Shown here piece by piece: positions 43,871 to 54,091 of a stretch of DNA of 64,000 nt. The stretch is from Nonomuraea sp. SYSU D8015 (GTDB lineage Bacteria > Actinomycetota > Actinomycetes > Streptosporangiales > Streptosporangiaceae), in assembly GCF_008065375.1 (NCBI RefSeq), contig NZ_VJYI01000006.1, forward strand, positions 62,001 through 126,000, in the 5' to 3' direction. Below the pieces are notes generated by a model, which searched no databases, was not told where the DNA came from, and was given only the letters and a program-made list of their open reading frames with translations. Every line of letters starts with the position of its first letter. The first letter of the stretch is position 1. Made by a program: the position numbers and the translations under genes.

Positions 43871-45364
43871 TCAGGCGGCGGCACGCGCGGCGGAGGCGGA
43901 GGCGGTGGCGCGTTCCGCGTCGAGCCGCGCCGTGATCACGGGGATGCCGTCCGCGCGGTACTGGATCGGCGCGCCCGTCACCTGCAGCTGCTGCAGGCTC
44001 TGCGCGACCGTGAAGTCCGGGTACGCCTGCTTCATCAGCGCGAACATCCCCGCCACGTGCGGCGCGGCCATCGACGTGCCGCTCATGTCGTAGTACATCC
44101 CGCGCGGCACCGCCGAGGTGATGCGTACCCCCGGCGCGAGGAGGTCCAGGAGCGGCCCCCGGTTGGTGAATGCGGCCAGCGCGTCGGAGTTGTCCGTGGC
44201 GCCTACCGTGACGGCGGTGGAGACGCAGGCGGGGGCGGAGACGCCGTTCGCGAAACCGTTGTTGCCGGCCGACACCACGGGCGCCACCCCCAGCGACACC
44301 AGCGTGTCGAACTCGGGCTTGACCGCGGCGTCGCTCGGGTCGGCGTCGCAGGCCGTGGTGTGGGGGCCGCCGCCGCCCAGGCTCATGTTGACCGCCGCGA
44401 TGTTGTGGGTCCTGGCCAGCCGTGCCACGTACTCCAGCGCCAGCTTCTGGTTGGAGGTGTAGCTGAGGAGGCACGGCGCCGTCGTGCCCCCGATCCGGCA
44501 CGTCAGAGGACTGTCCACGCGGCTGAAGACCTGGATCGCGAGGATGCCGGCCGCAGGGGCGACCCCGTTGGCCGGCGCCCCGCGGGTCATCCTGCCCGCC
44601 GCGATGCCGGCCACGTGCGAGCCGTGGGCGCAGATGTTGTCCGCCCCGACGACGCACTGAGCGGTCTCGGCGTCCGCCGCCCCCCGGCCGGTCTGGCTGG
44701 GCTGGTTGTTCGGGCAGAGCGAGACCGTGCCGTCGCCGGCGTCGGAGGAGGAGAAACATGCCTCGTCGACCAGCCGGCGGGCGAAGAACGGGTGGTCGCG
44801 GTCGATGCCCGTGTCCACGATGGCGACCGTCGTGCCCTTGCCGGTCCAGCCCGCTTGGTTCGCCCGGTTCGAGCGGATCAGCCTTGTGCTGGCGTCGAGG
44901 GCCGGCGCGCGCAGCTCGTCCTTGTAGACCGACTGGACGCGGCCGTCCTCCTTCAGTTTGGCCAGCATGGGCTGGTCCACCTCGGCGACGAAGAAGTTGG
45001 GCGACGCGGCGGCCTCCAGGATCCGGCTGCTCGTGGACGCCTGCCGGAGGTCGTTGGCGACGGCCTCGACGCTCTGGCCGGGCTTGAGCTGGATGATGGA
45101 GCGCACCCTCGTCTTGGCTTGGACCTCCTGGGCGAGCGTGGGGCTGATGATCGGGCCGGTGTGGTCGGCGGCGCCGGTGGCGGTGTCGGCGGGCGTCTTG
45201 GTCTCGGCGTCGAGCGGCGCGGTGCCCGGCGTGACCGAGACTCCGGGCGCGGTCGAGGTGTCCGGCTGGTCGATGGTGTCGGCGTGGAGCGCCGGGGCCG
45301 CGCAGACCAGGACGGATATGGCGGCCAGCGCGGCGGCGCAGGCCGGCAGGGACCGTAGCCTCAC
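43871..45364 (-). CDS. Secreted subtilisin-like serine protease (family S8), paralogue 2
   Basis: Protein of 497 residues with a signal peptide, a longer propeptide than paralogue 1 (about residues 75-155, including VEAVANDLRQASTSSRILEAA), and an intact triad: VAIVDTGIDRDHP, AHGSHVAGIAAG and MSGTSMAAPHVAGMF. The insert ACFSSSDAGDGTVSLCPNN is shared with its neighbours. It ends in a short Ala-rich tail. GTG start with TCGGAGGAAT, nearly the same leader as the other two, which suggests tandem duplication including the ribosome site. Confidence 0.9.
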   Translation of the reverse strand: MRLRSLPACAAALAAISVLVCAAPALHADTIDQPDTSTAPGVSVTPGTAPLDAETKTPADTATGAADHTGPIISPTLAQEVQAKTRVRSIIQLKPGQSVEAVANDLRQASTSSRILEAAASPNFFVAEVDQPMLAKLKEDGRVQSVYKDELRAPALDASTRLIRSNRANQAGWTGKGTTVAIVDTGIDRDHPFFARRLVDEACFSSSDAGDGTVSLCPNNQPSQTGRGAADAETAQCVVGADNICAHGSHVAGIAAGRMTRGAPANGVAPAAGILAIQVFSRVDSPLTCRIGGTTAPCLLSYTSNQKLALEYVARLARTHNIAAVNMSLGGGGPHTTACDADPSDAAVKPEFDTLVSLGVAPVVSAGNNGFANGVSAPACVSTAVTVGATDNSDALAAFTNRGPLLDLLAPGVRITSAVPRGMYYDMSGTSMAAPHVAGMFALMKQAYPDFTVAQSLQQLQVTGAPIQYRADGIPVITARLDAERATASASAARAAA

Positions 45365-45520
45365 TGATTCCTCCGAGGGTCGGCTGTGACGTGCTGATGA
45401 GGCTGGAGCCGCGAAGCTCTTCCTGCTCCCGGCTTGCGTACAGCCGCCTACATCCCCACCTGCGACAACTGTGATGTCAGTGACGGATGTGACCGAGGAG
45501 AACCATGGATGCGTTTTTGC

Positions 45521-45566
45521 CTGTTTGAGGCCAAACAGAAAGGCCGGTCAGATACGACCGGCCTTT
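45521..45566 (-). terminator. Two back-to-back terminator hairpins
   Basis: Reading on the minus strand, AAAGGCCGGTC pairs perfectly with GACCGGCCTTT around 6 bases (45566-45539). Directly next to it, CTGTTTG pairs with CAAACAG around 4 bases (45538-45521). The first stem is 15 bases after the stop codon of the third subtilase. Confidence 0.8.
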
Positions 45567-45580
45567 ACCCCGACATTTGG

Positions 45581-47482
45581 TTACTTGACGGTTTTGAGGA
45601 CGCTCTTCGCCGCCTTCTTCAGCGCCGCCGTGGACGGCTTGGAGCTCATCCGCACCTTCTCGGCCGCGCCCAGCGTCGTGGTGCCGTTCGTGCCGTGCGC
45701 CCAGTTCAGCCAGCCCGTGAGCAACGCGCTGTCCAGCTTGCCCTTGCCGGTCTTCGCGCCCTTCAGCACCCGGTACGCCTTGCCGAGCGACGAGGCCTTC
45801 GTCAGCTCGGGGAACACCTTGCTCGACTTGCCGATCAGCTTGAGATAGCAGGCGAGCGTGGCGTCGGGGATCGTGCCGCTGCTGCGGTGGATCTCCACGG
45901 CCCACTGCTTGGCCGTCATCTTCTTGGCCGCCGTGCCACGCGTGCAGACCGCGGCCGTGGTGGCAGGCGTCGGCGTGACGGTCACCGTGACCGTGACGGT
46001 GGGCAGCGGGACCGGCGAGGCGGACGACGACGGCTCCGGCTCCGGGTCGTCCGCAGGATCATCGGACGGCTCGTCCGTGGGCTCGTCCGACGGCTGGTCG
46101 GGCTCGGGGCTCGGGCCGCTCTCCGAGGGCTCCGGGGTGGGGGCGATCGGCGACTGAGAGATGGGCGGCTGCTGCGGTGTCCCGGCCAGGGCCGCCGCCA
46201 GGTCCAGGCGCGGCGTGGTGACCTCCGCGCCGTTGGCCTGGTACACGTACGGCCGGCCCGTCTTCTTCAGCGTCTCGATGAGGTCGGTCATCGGCGTCTG
46301 CGGGTTGGCCTGCTTCATCAGCGCCAGCGCGCCGGCTACGTGCGGCGTCGACATCGACGTGCCGCTGTGGACGGTCGTCTGGTTGTCCGGCACCGACGAC
46401 TCGATGCCCACGCCGGGCGCGAAGAGGTCGAGCAGCCCACCCCGGTTGGAGAAGTCCGCGATCGCGTCGCTCCCGTCGTTCGCCCCGACGGCCACCGCCG
46501 AGGTGATGCAGGCCGGGTACGAGGCCCCTTCGGAGAACTCGTTCCCCGCGGCGACCACGGTGGCGATGCCCTTGGCCAGCAGCGCGTCGATCTTCGGCTT
46601 GAAGATCACGCCCTCCTCGCTGCCGTCGCACTGCGTCTCCGACACCGCCCCGCCCAGGCTCAGGTTCACCGCGGCGACCGGCTGGGTGAGCCCGGCCACG
46701 TAGTCCATGGCCAGCCGCAGCGACGACTCGAACGCCAGCAGGCACGACGCCTCGCCGCAGATGCCCTCGTCGTTGACCCGGCTGAACACCTGCACCGCCA
46801 CGATGCCCGCCCCCGGCGCCACACCGCCCGTGCCTGCCGCGATGCCCGCGACGTGAGAGCCGTGGTCGCACATGTTCACGCTGCCGGCCAGGCACTTCGC
46901 CGTCATGGCGTCGGCCGCGCCTTCGCCGATCTGCTCGGCCTGCCCGTTCGGGCACAGCGACTCCACGCCGCTCTCCACGGCGGAGAAGCACGCCTCGGCC
47001 ACGATCCGGCCGGCGAACCACGGGTGGTCGCGGTCGATGCCCGTGTCCAGCACGGCGACCGCCTGCCCGGTCCCGGTGAAGCCCTTGCCGTGCGCCTGGT
47101 CGGCGCCGATCAGCTTGAGGTTGGGCGTCACGTCCGCCGGCGTATACGTGCGGTCCCGGTGGATCGAGGTGACCCGCGGATCCTCGGCCAGCTTGGCCAG
47201 CTCTTCCACGGTGCCCTCGACGACCATGAACGACTGGTTCTGCGGCCGCAGCAGCACGTCCAGGCTCTCGGCCGCCGCCTGGCTCGCCACCGGCTCGTTC
47301 TGCGCCGGATCGGTCAGCTCGACGATCGCCCGCTCAGTGCCGCCGTCGGCGCCTAAGCCCTCCTCGACCTTCTGCGAAACGCTGGGGGTGGGGGTCGGTG
47401 TCGGGTCGTCTGCGTAGGCCGGGCCCGATAACGGGATCAGGGCCAACGCGATCGAGCACACGATCAGGTGGCGAAGTCGCAC
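45581..47482 (-). CDS. Secreted subtilisin-like serine protease (family S8), paralogue 3 with C-terminal extension
   Basis: Protein of 633 residues. Signal peptide, propeptide and catalytic domain are as in its neighbours (VAVLDTGIDRDHP, DHGSHVAGIAAG, HSGTSMSTPHVAGAL). It then has a linker of about 75 residues rich in Pro, Ser, Glu and Asp and a TVTVTVTVT run. A basic, Lys-rich domain of about 115 residues follows (AAKKMTAKQWAVEIHRSSG onward, WLNWAHGTNG). The extension may anchor the enzyme to the wall or to a polymer; I recognise no family for it. GTG start behind TCGGAGGAAG. Two hairpins follow the stop. Confidence 0.88.
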   Translation of the reverse strand: MRLRHLIVCSIALALIPLSGPAYADDPTPTPTPSVSQKVEEGLGADGGTERAIVELTDPAQNEPVASQAAAESLDVLLRPQNQSFMVVEGTVEELAKLAEDPRVTSIHRDRTYTPADVTPNLKLIGADQAHGKGFTGTGQAVAVLDTGIDRDHPWFAGRIVAEACFSAVESGVESLCPNGQAEQIGEGAADAMTAKCLAGSVNMCDHGSHVAGIAAGTGGVAPGAGIVAVQVFSRVNDEGICGEASCLLAFESSLRLAMDYVAGLTQPVAAVNLSLGGAVSETQCDGSEEGVIFKPKIDALLAKGIATVVAAGNEFSEGASYPACITSAVAVGANDGSDAIADFSNRGGLLDLFAPGVGIESSVPDNQTTVHSGTSMSTPHVAGALALMKQANPQTPMTDLIETLKKTGRPYVYQANGAEVTTPRLDLAAALAGTPQQPPISQSPIAPTPEPSESGPSPEPDQPSDEPTDEPSDDPADDPEPEPSSSASPVPLPTVTVTVTVTPTPATTAAVCTRGTAAKKMTAKQWAVEIHRSSGTIPDATLACYLKLIGKSSKVFPELTKASSLGKAYRVLKGAKTGKGKLDSALLTGWLNWAHGTNGTTTLGAAEKVRMSSKPSTAALKKAAKSVLKTVK

Positions 47483-47746
47483 GCGTCTTCCTCCGAGGGG
47501 GATGATCTCGGAGTTTATGGTGATTTTCCTGGCAGAGACAGGCCCCGGGTCCGCTTTCTCACCGAACTTTCAGCCGACGCACCCGAATCGTTCAGGGCCG
47601 CGACCACGGCGGCGAGGGCCAGCCCCGCACCGCCGGCACGCCACACGCAGCGGCACGACCCCGATCGCGGCCTTCACACCTGCACCGGCGTCACCTGGTC
47701 TCCACAGAGTTTCACCATGTCATCCACGGCCGAGGTCAGTAACCGA

Positions 47747-49906
47747 CTACTGAGTCCCCTCGTGCGTGAGCCACACCGCGCCCAGCGGCGGCACCCGGAG
47801 CGTGGTCGAGTACGGCAGCCCGTGGCACGCCTCGACGGCCGCCTCGACCGTCCCCATGTTGCCGACGCCGCTGCCCCAGTAGTCGTAGGCGTCGGTGTTG
47901 ACCACCTCGGTCCACTGCCCGGCGTACGGCAGCCCGAGCCGGTAGTTCTCGTGCGGCGCGCCGCTGAAGTTGACCACGCACGCCACCGCGGCCCCGTCCT
48001 TGGCGTAGCGCACGAACGAGAAGGTGTTGCCCGAGGCGTCGTCGGCGTCGATCCACCGGAACCCGTCAGGCGTGGCGTCCAGCTCCCACAGCGCGGGCGT
48101 CTCCCTGTAGGTCCTGTTCAGGTCGCGGACCAGCCGCTGCACGCCCTGGTGCCCGTCGAACTCCAGCACCCACCAGTCCAGCCCGCGCTCCTCGGACCAC
48201 TCGGAGCCCTGGCCGAACTCGCCGCCCATGAACAGCAGCTGCTTGCCCGGATGCGCCCACATGAACGCCAGCAGCGCCCGCAGCTGCGCGAACCGCTGCC
48301 ACTCGTCACCCGGCATCTTGCCGAGCAGCGACCCCTTGCCGTGCACGACCTCGTCGTGCGACAGCGGCAGCACGTAGTTCTCCGAGTACGCGTACAGCAG
48401 CGAGAACGTCATCTGGTGATGGTGGTACTGCCGGAAGACCGGCTCATGGCGGAGATACTCGAGCGTGTCGTGCATCCAGCCCATGTTCCACTTGAACCCG
48501 AACCCGAGCCCGCCCAGGTGCACCGGCCGCGACACCCCCGGCCAGGCCGTCGACTCCTCCGCCACGGTGGAGATGCCGGGCGCCTCGCGGTAGCACACCG
48601 CGTTCATCTCCTTGAGAAACTCGACCGCGTCGAGGTTCTCCCGGCCGCCGTAGACGTTCGGCGTCCACTCGCCCTCGCGCCGCGAGTAGTCCAGGTAGAG
48701 CATCGACGCCACCGCGTCCACGCGCAGCCCGTCGATGTGGAACTCCTTCAGCCAGTAGAGCGCGTTCGCGACCAGGAAGTTGCGCACCTCCCTGCGGCCG
48801 AAGTCGAAGACGTACGTGCCCCAGTCCGGGTGCTCGCCCCTGGCCGGGTCGGCGTGCTCGTACAGCGGTGTGCCGTCGAAGCGGGCCAGCGCCCAGTCGT
48901 CCATCGGGAAGTGCGCGGGCACCCAGTCCAGCAGCACGCCGATGCCGCGCTGGTGCATCCGGTCGACGAAGTGGCGGAACTCGTCGGGGGTGCCGAACCT
49001 GGCCGTCGGCGCGTAGTACGACGTCACCTGGTAACCCCACGACCCGCCGAACGGGTGCTCGGCCACCGGCAGCAGCTCCACGTGCGTGAACCCCATGTCG
49101 GCGACGTACTCGGAGAGCTGGTCGGCCAGCTCCACGTACGTCAGCCCCGGCCGCCACGACCCCAGGTGCACCTCGTAGACGCTCATCGGCTCGGCCTGCG
49201 GGTGCTTGTCCCGCCGGTCCGTCATCCAGTCGTCGTCCTGCCAGCTGTAGGCGGACTTGTCGATCACCGAGGCCGTCATCGGCGGCACCTCGGTGCGCCT
49301 GGCCATCGGGTCGGCCTTGTCCCGCCAGACGCCGTCGGCGCCGAGGATCTGGTATTTGTACCGCTCGCCGACCCCCAGCCCGGGAACGAACAGCTCCCAC
49401 ACCCCCGAACGGCCCAGCGACCGCATCGGGTAGGCGGTGCCGTCCCAGTGGTTGAAGTCGCCGACGATCCTGATGCCGCGCGCGTTCGGCGCCCAGACGG
49501 CGAACGCGGTGCCCTGGACGTCCTCGTGCTCCATCACGCGGGCGCCGAGCGCCTCCCACAGCCGCTCGTGCCGCCCCTCGCCGATGAGGTGCAGGTCCAC
49601 CTCCCCCAGCGTGGGCCAGTGCCGGTAGGGGTCGCGGACGGTGTGCGGCTCCGCGCCGGCGTACTTGACGCTGAACGTGTAGGCGGGCACTTTGTCCAGG
49701 CCCGGGACCGTGATCTCGAACACCCCGTGGGCCTGGTGTTTCATATCGTGGGCCGTACCGTCGTCCAGCACCACCGTCACCCGCTCGGCGAGCGGGCGGA
49801 GCGCGCGGAAGACGACGCCGCCCGCGGCGGGGTGCGCTCCCAGCACGGAGTGCGGATCGTGGTGTGCCCCGCCCGCCAGGCGGTCGAGCTCTGTCCTCAT
49901 CGGCAT
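47747..49906 (-). CDS. glgB: 1,4-alpha-glucan branching enzyme GlgB
   Basis: Introduces alpha-1,6 branches into the glucan built by GlgE. The 719-residue chain has an N-terminal domain ([12 protein letters not shown]), a CBM48 domain ([22 protein letters not shown]), the GH13 barrel and a C-terminal beta domain. The nucleophile Asp is in [19 protein letters not shown], the acid Glu in [11 protein letters not shown] and the third carboxylate in [11 protein letters not shown]. In many actinomycetes it directly follows the maltokinase gene. Here it is about 5 kb away with three unrelated genes between. Confidence 0.95.
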   Translation of the reverse strand: MPMRTELDRLAGGAHHDPHSVLGAHPAAGGVVFRALRPLAERVTVVLDDGTAHDMKHQAHGVFEITVPGLDKVPAYTFSVKYAGAEPHTVRDPYRHWPTLGEVDLHLIGEGRHERLWEALGARVMEHEDVQGTAFAVWAPNARGIRIVGDFNHWDGTAYPMRSLGRSGVWELFVPGLGVGERYKYQILGADGVWRDKADPMARRTEVPPMTASVIDKSAYSWQDDDWMTDRRDKHPQAEPMSVYEVHLGSWRPGLTYVELADQLSEYVADMGFTHVELLPVAEHPFGGSWGYQVTSYYAPTARFGTPDEFRHFVDRMHQRGIGVLLDWVPAHFPMDDWALARFDGTPLYEHADPARGEHPDWGTYVFDFGRREVRNFLVANALYWLKEFHIDGLRVDAVASMLYLDYSRREGEWTPNVYGGRENLDAVEFLKEMNAVCYREAPGISTVAEESTAWPGVSRPVHLGGLGFGFKWNMGWMHDTLEYLRHEPVFRQYHHHQMTFSLLYAYSENYVLPLSHDEVVHGKGSLLGKMPGDEWQRFAQLRALLAFMWAHPGKQLLFMGGEFGQGSEWSEERGLDWWVLEFDGHQGVQRLVRDLNRTYRETPALWELDATPDGFRWIDADDASGNTFSFVRYAKDGAAVACVVNFSGAPHENYRLGLPYAGQWTEVVNTDAYDYWGSGVGNMGTVEAAVEACHGLPYSTTLRVPPLGAVWLTHEGTQ

Positions 49907-50093
49907 GCTCCCAACACTGCCCTATGATGACCGTCCATCCCAGGCACTGCCCGCTTTCATTGCGACAATCACAGAAAGTGCAAAATCCCGGCTTGATCAC
50001 AAGGGGATGCCGAGACGGATAACTGATCCTTTCCCGGCTCTTGGCTCGACATACTGGTGCGCCGCTCGTCACCCCTCGAGGAAGGCCCGAGCC

Positions 50094-50798
50094 ATGTACC
50101 CGCCACCGCCCTCAGCCGGATACCCGCCTCCGCCCCCGCCCTTACGCCCGGTCCGCGGCCTCGCGATCTTCGCGGTGGTGACGCTGGTGTGCGACTCGAT
50201 CGTCGGCCTCGCCGCCGCGGGGATCGACATCTGGTACGCGGCCCTGATCGACCGCGTGATCGCCGACCCCGACTCCGTGCCGGACACGGAGATCGGCACG
50301 GGCGACCTCGTCTACGGGTGGTCCGGCATCGTGGAGAGCGTCGTCTACCTCGTCACGGCGGTGGCGTTCCTGGTCTGGCTGTTCCGGGTCAGGGCCAACG
50401 CCGAGATCCTCGCGCCGGACGGGCACCGGCGGGCCGCGCCGTGGCTGATCTTCGGCTGGGTCGTGCCGATCATCTCGTTCTGGTTCCCGAAGCAGATCGT
50501 GGACGACATCTGGGACGCCTCCGCCCGCACTCCCTCACCCCCCAAAGGCCTGTTCCACGCCTGGTGGGCGGCCTGGGTGGTGGGAAGCCTGATGTCCAGT
50601 GTGGGCTCGCGCCTGCTGTTCAACGCCGATGAGCTCGACCAGATCGCCGCGGCTGCCCGGTTCGACGTGGTGTGCATCGGGGTGATGCTGATCGCCGCCG
50701 TGCTCGCGATCTTCGTGGTCCGGCGGATCAGCGACGTGCAGGAAGAGCACCGGTCGGCGGCCTCCAGCGGCTTCCCCGGGGCGTACCCGGCGTACTAG
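50094..50798 (+). CDS. DUF4328 family membrane protein
   Basis: Protein of 234 residues. A Pro/Tyr-rich cytoplasmic N-terminus (YPPPPSAGYPPPPPP) precedes about five membrane segments. The DUF4328 signature is present: VWLFRVRANAEIL, then WLIFGWVVPIISFWFPKQIVDDIWDAS. Members are common in actinomycetes, of unknown function, and often lie near kinases or regulators. The ATG at 50094 begins the Pro-rich segment and has GAGGAAGG 12 bases upstream. It converges with the giant AfsR-type gene with a 43-base gap. Confidence 0.82.
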   Translation: MYPPPPSAGYPPPPPPLRPVRGLAIFAVVTLVCDSIVGLAAAGIDIWYAALIDRVIADPDSVPDTEIGTGDLVYGWSGIVESVVYLVTAVAFLVWLFRVRANAEILAPDGHRRAAPWLIFGWVVPIISFWFPKQIVDDIWDASARTPSPPKGLFHAWWAAWVVGSLMSSVGSRLLFNADELDQIAAAARFDVVCIGVMLIAAVLAIFVVRRISDVQEEHRSAASSGFPGAYPAY

Positions 50799-50841
50799 CC
50801 ACACGCGGCCGGCGGCGCCCTGCTCGTACGACGGGCTGGTC

Positions 50842-53800
50842 TTACGCGTACGCGGCCAGGAGATCGTCCAGCGGCAGCGTTGTGCCCCGCGCCATCGCGG
50901 TCGCGACCCCGTCCCGGCCGAGGGCGGCTTCCACTCCGGTGGTGATCCGGTTCACGTCCCCCCGCTCGGCAGGCGGCAGCGGGGCGCCCACGGACGCCCT
51001 GAGGGCCGACGCCTGTCCCAGCAACAGCGCCGCGTCCTCGGGCCGGTCGGCGAGCGCCCGCGCGCCCGCCAGCCCCTCCAGCGCCAGCGCGACGGCCCGC
51101 GGGTCGCCGATCTTGCGGGCGGCCGCCAGGCCCCGCAGGTGCAGCTCGAGCGCGGCCGCCGCGTCGCCCCGCTGCTCGGCCGCGAACCCCAGCTCGGCCA
51201 GGATCAGCGCCGCCCCCGGCTCGCCCGCCACGTCCATGACCCAGTCCAGCCACTTGCGCAGCAGCCGCTCGGCCTCCTCCAGCCGCCCCTGCCGCCGGGC
51301 CGTGAGCGCGAGGCCGAGCTCGGCGAACTCCTCGGCGGGCCGGTTCGACTGCGCCACGGCCAGCCGCCTGGCCCGCTCGTGGTAGTCGTCGGCCGCCGCG
51401 TGGTCCCCGTTCAGCATGGCGATCCTGCCCAGCCGCGACAGCGCGTCGCACACCGAGCTCCACAGCCCGAGCTGCTCCGCCATGCGCAGCACCTCCGTGC
51501 GGAGCGCGGCGGCCCGTTCGTAGTCGCCGGTGATCTCGGCGAGCGTGCCGAGGTTCTCCGCGGCCCGCATCTCGCCCCACCGGTCGCCGACCTCGCTGAA
51601 CAGCGCCATCCCCTGCTCGCCGTAGCGTCGCAGCGTCTCGAGGTCACCTCGCATGGCGGCGTATTTGGCCAGCACGTTCAGCGCCGCGGCCGTGCCCCAG
51701 GTGTCGCCGAGCGCCTCGAAACCCTCCAGCGCGCTCCGCGCGAGGTCTGCACTCGCCGACAGGTCGTCGTAGCCGAACATCGCGAATCCGATGAACCACC
51801 GCGCCCTGGCCCTGGCGAGAGGGTCTTCGATGGCCTCGAACACCGCGGGGTCCGGCACACTGAGCTGCCCGGCCAGCATTCGCAGCCCGCTCAGCCACGT
51901 CTCGGCCTCGGCTGCGCCGCGGACGGGCTCCGTGGCGATGGACAGGGCGGCCTCCAGCGCCCGCCGACCCTCTCCGAGTCTGCCGCGCAGCACCCAGTAC
52001 CAGGCCATGGCGTTCACCAGCCGCACCGCCTCCTCGGCAGCGCCGAGCCGTACCGCCGTCTCCAGCGCCGTCCTCAGGTTGGCGCCCTCGGTGTCGAGCT
52101 GCGCGAGCGTGCGCCGCTGCTCGCGCCTCCTCAGGTACGGCTCCGCCCGCTCGGCCAGCGCGGTGTAGTAGCGCAGGTGCCGCGATCCGATCAGGTCGTG
52201 CTCGCCCGCCTCCCGCAACCGCTCCTGACAGTAGGCCGCGACCGACTCCAGCAGCCGGTAGCGGGGCGCGGCGGAGCTCCGGAACCCATCGGCCCCAGAT
52301 CCATCCGCTCGGGGCACGGCGGCCCCAGCGGTGCGCACCACCAGGGAGCGGTCCACCAGCCGGGCGAGCGTGTCGAGCACGTCCACGCCCGGTTCGGCGC
52401 ACACCTCCTCGGCCGCCTGCAACGTGCAGCCGTCGGCGTGCACCGCCAGCCGCCGCAACACCACCCGCTCGGCCTCGCCCAGCAGCTCCCAGCTCCAGTC
52501 GATCATCGCCCGGAGCGTCCGCTGCCGCGCAGGCGCGTCGCGCAGGCCCGCCCCCAGCACCCTGAAGCGATCATCGAGCCGATCGGCCAGCTCACGGACC
52601 CCCAACGCCCGCACCCGGGTGGCGGCCAGCTCCAGCGCCAGCGGCAGGCCGTCGAGCCTGGCGCAGATCTCCGCCACGGTGGCGTCCGGCTCGATGCCCG
52701 CCCGTGCCGCGAACAACTCCACCGCCGCCTCCGATGCCAGCGGCGGCACGCTCCACAGCGCCTCGCCCTCGATGCGCAGCGACTCCTGGCTGGTGGCAAG
52801 GACCCGCAGCCGGGGTGCGGCCCGCAGCAGCCGGGCGGCCACGGCGGCGACCTGCTCGACCACGTGCTCGCAGTTGTCGAGCACGAGCAGCGTCTCCTCG
52901 CCGTCCAGGGCGGCCGTCAGCCGGTCGACCATGGAGTCCGCCAGGTCGTCCCGCAACCCGAGCACACCGGCGACCGCCTCCGCCACCTCGACGATCCCCG
53001 CCCCCGGCCGCAGCGCCGCCATCTCGACCAGCCACACACCGCCGCCGAACCGGCCCGCGCCGCCGTTGCCCGCCCCGGGGGCTCCCGTGCCCGTGTTGAG
53101 TGCTCCGCTCCCGGCGGCGGGTGCGTCGGGCGTCGCCGCGGCCGCCAGGGCCAGGCGGGTCTTGCCGACGCCCCCTGGCCCTGTGAGGGTGACCAGACGG
53201 TGGGCCCGGAGCAGGGCGCGGACCTCGGCCAGCGCCGACTCCCGGCCCACCAGGGGCGTCAGCGGCGCGGGCAGGTTCGTACGGGGCCGCGCGGGAGCGT
53301 CGAGGGCAGGATCCTGGCGCAGGATCGCCTGGTGCAGCGCCGCCAGCTCCGGCCCCGGGTCGAGCCCCAGCTCGTCGGCCAGCCGCCGCCGCAGATCCTC
53401 GTACGCCGCCAGCGCCTCGCCCTGCCGCCCCGCCAGGTAGAGGGCCCGCACGTGGACGGCCCGCAGCCGCTCCCGCAGCGGATGCCGGGCGACCAGATCG
53501 GCGAGGTCGGCGGCGACGAGCGCGTGCTCGCCGAGCTCCACCCGCGCCTCGGCCAGCGACTCCACCGCCACCATCCGCTGCTCGTCCAGCCGCGCCACGG
53601 CGGCCTGCGCGAACGGCTCGTCCGCGAACTCGACGTAGGCGCCCCCGCGCCACAGCTCCAGCGCCTCCTGCAGCAGCGAGGCGCGTACTGAGGGGTCGCC
53701 GGTCCGCCGCGCGCGCCCGAGCAGCGCCTCGAACCGGCCCCCGTCCACCGACTCGGGCTCCACGCGCAGCACGTAACCCGGCGCCTGGTAGGCCACCAGC

Positions 53801-54033
53801 TCCCGATCCCCGAGCACGCGGCGCAACTGCGACACCTTCACCCGCAGCGCCGCCAGCGCGTCGGCAGGCGGGCGATCAGCCCAGAGGTCTTCCACCAGCC
53901 GGTCGGCGGAGACGGGCCGGCCGGCGTGGATCAGCAGATCGGCGAGGAGCGCCCGGACCTTGACCTCCAGCACCCGGACCGGCTCCCCGCCCGCCGTCCA
54001 CACCGCGAGCGGCCCCAGCACCCCGAACCGCAT
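50842..54033 (-). CDS. AfsR/SARP-type transcriptional regulator with BTAD, NB-ARC ATPase and TPR domains
   Basis: Protein of 1063 residues. Residues 1-95 form the OmpR-like DNA-binding domain (LLIHAGRPVSADRLVEDLW), about 100-245 the bacterial transcriptional activation domain (EALAAYEDLRRRLADELGLDPGPEL). About 260-560 is an STAND/NB-ARC ATPase with Walker A GPGGVGKTRLAL and Walker B ETLLVLDNCEHV. The C-terminal half is TPR-like helical repeats. Such proteins activate secondary-metabolite or developmental genes. No biosynthetic cluster is in the window. It sits between glgB and mak, so a link to storage-glucan control is possible but only positional. Confidence 0.9.
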   Translation of the reverse strand: MRFGVLGPLAVWTAGGEPVRVLEVKVRALLADLLIHAGRPVSADRLVEDLWADRPPADALAALRVKVSQLRRVLGDRELVAYQAPGYVLRVEPESVDGGRFEALLGRARRTGDPSVRASLLQEALELWRGGAYVEFADEPFAQAAVARLDEQRMVAVESLAEARVELGEHALVAADLADLVARHPLRERLRAVHVRALYLAGRQGEALAAYEDLRRRLADELGLDPGPELAALHQAILRQDPALDAPARPRTNLPAPLTPLVGRESALAEVRALLRAHRLVTLTGPGGVGKTRLALAAAATPDAPAAGSGALNTGTGAPGAGNGGAGRFGGGVWLVEMAALRPGAGIVEVAEAVAGVLGLRDDLADSMVDRLTAALDGEETLLVLDNCEHVVEQVAAVAARLLRAAPRLRVLATSQESLRIEGEALWSVPPLASEAAVELFAARAGIEPDATVAEICARLDGLPLALELAATRVRALGVRELADRLDDRFRVLGAGLRDAPARQRTLRAMIDWSWELLGEAERVVLRRLAVHADGCTLQAAEEVCAEPGVDVLDTLARLVDRSLVVRTAGAAVPRADGSGADGFRSSAAPRYRLLESVAAYCQERLREAGEHDLIGSRHLRYYTALAERAEPYLRRREQRRTLAQLDTEGANLRTALETAVRLGAAEEAVRLVNAMAWYWVLRGRLGEGRRALEAALSIATEPVRGAAEAETWLSGLRMLAGQLSVPDPAVFEAIEDPLARARARWFIGFAMFGYDDLSASADLARSALEGFEALGDTWGTAAALNVLAKYAAMRGDLETLRRYGEQGMALFSEVGDRWGEMRAAENLGTLAEITGDYERAAALRTEVLRMAEQLGLWSSVCDALSRLGRIAMLNGDHAAADDYHERARRLAVAQSNRPAEEFAELGLALTARRQGRLEEAERLLRKWLDWVMDVAGEPGAALILAELGFAAEQRGDAAAALELHLRGLAAARKIGDPRAVALALEGLAGARALADRPEDAALLLGQASALRASVGAPLPPAERGDVNRITTGVEAALGRDGVATAMARGTTLPLDDLLAAYA

Positions 54034-54091
54034 CTGCCCCCCATAAGGATCTCCGAATCAGACCATAACCGCGCCCTCCGACACTTTTCAC

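Noticed and set aside
47468-49927. 819-codon open frame on the plus strand
   Set aside because: It lies opposite glgB, which carries all GH13 catalytic motifs; the plus-strand product is a His/Arg/Val-rich shadow.
51139-53691. 850-codon open frame on the plus strand
   Set aside because: Antisense to the AfsR-type regulator; composition is dominated by Arg, Gln, His and Pro, with no domains.
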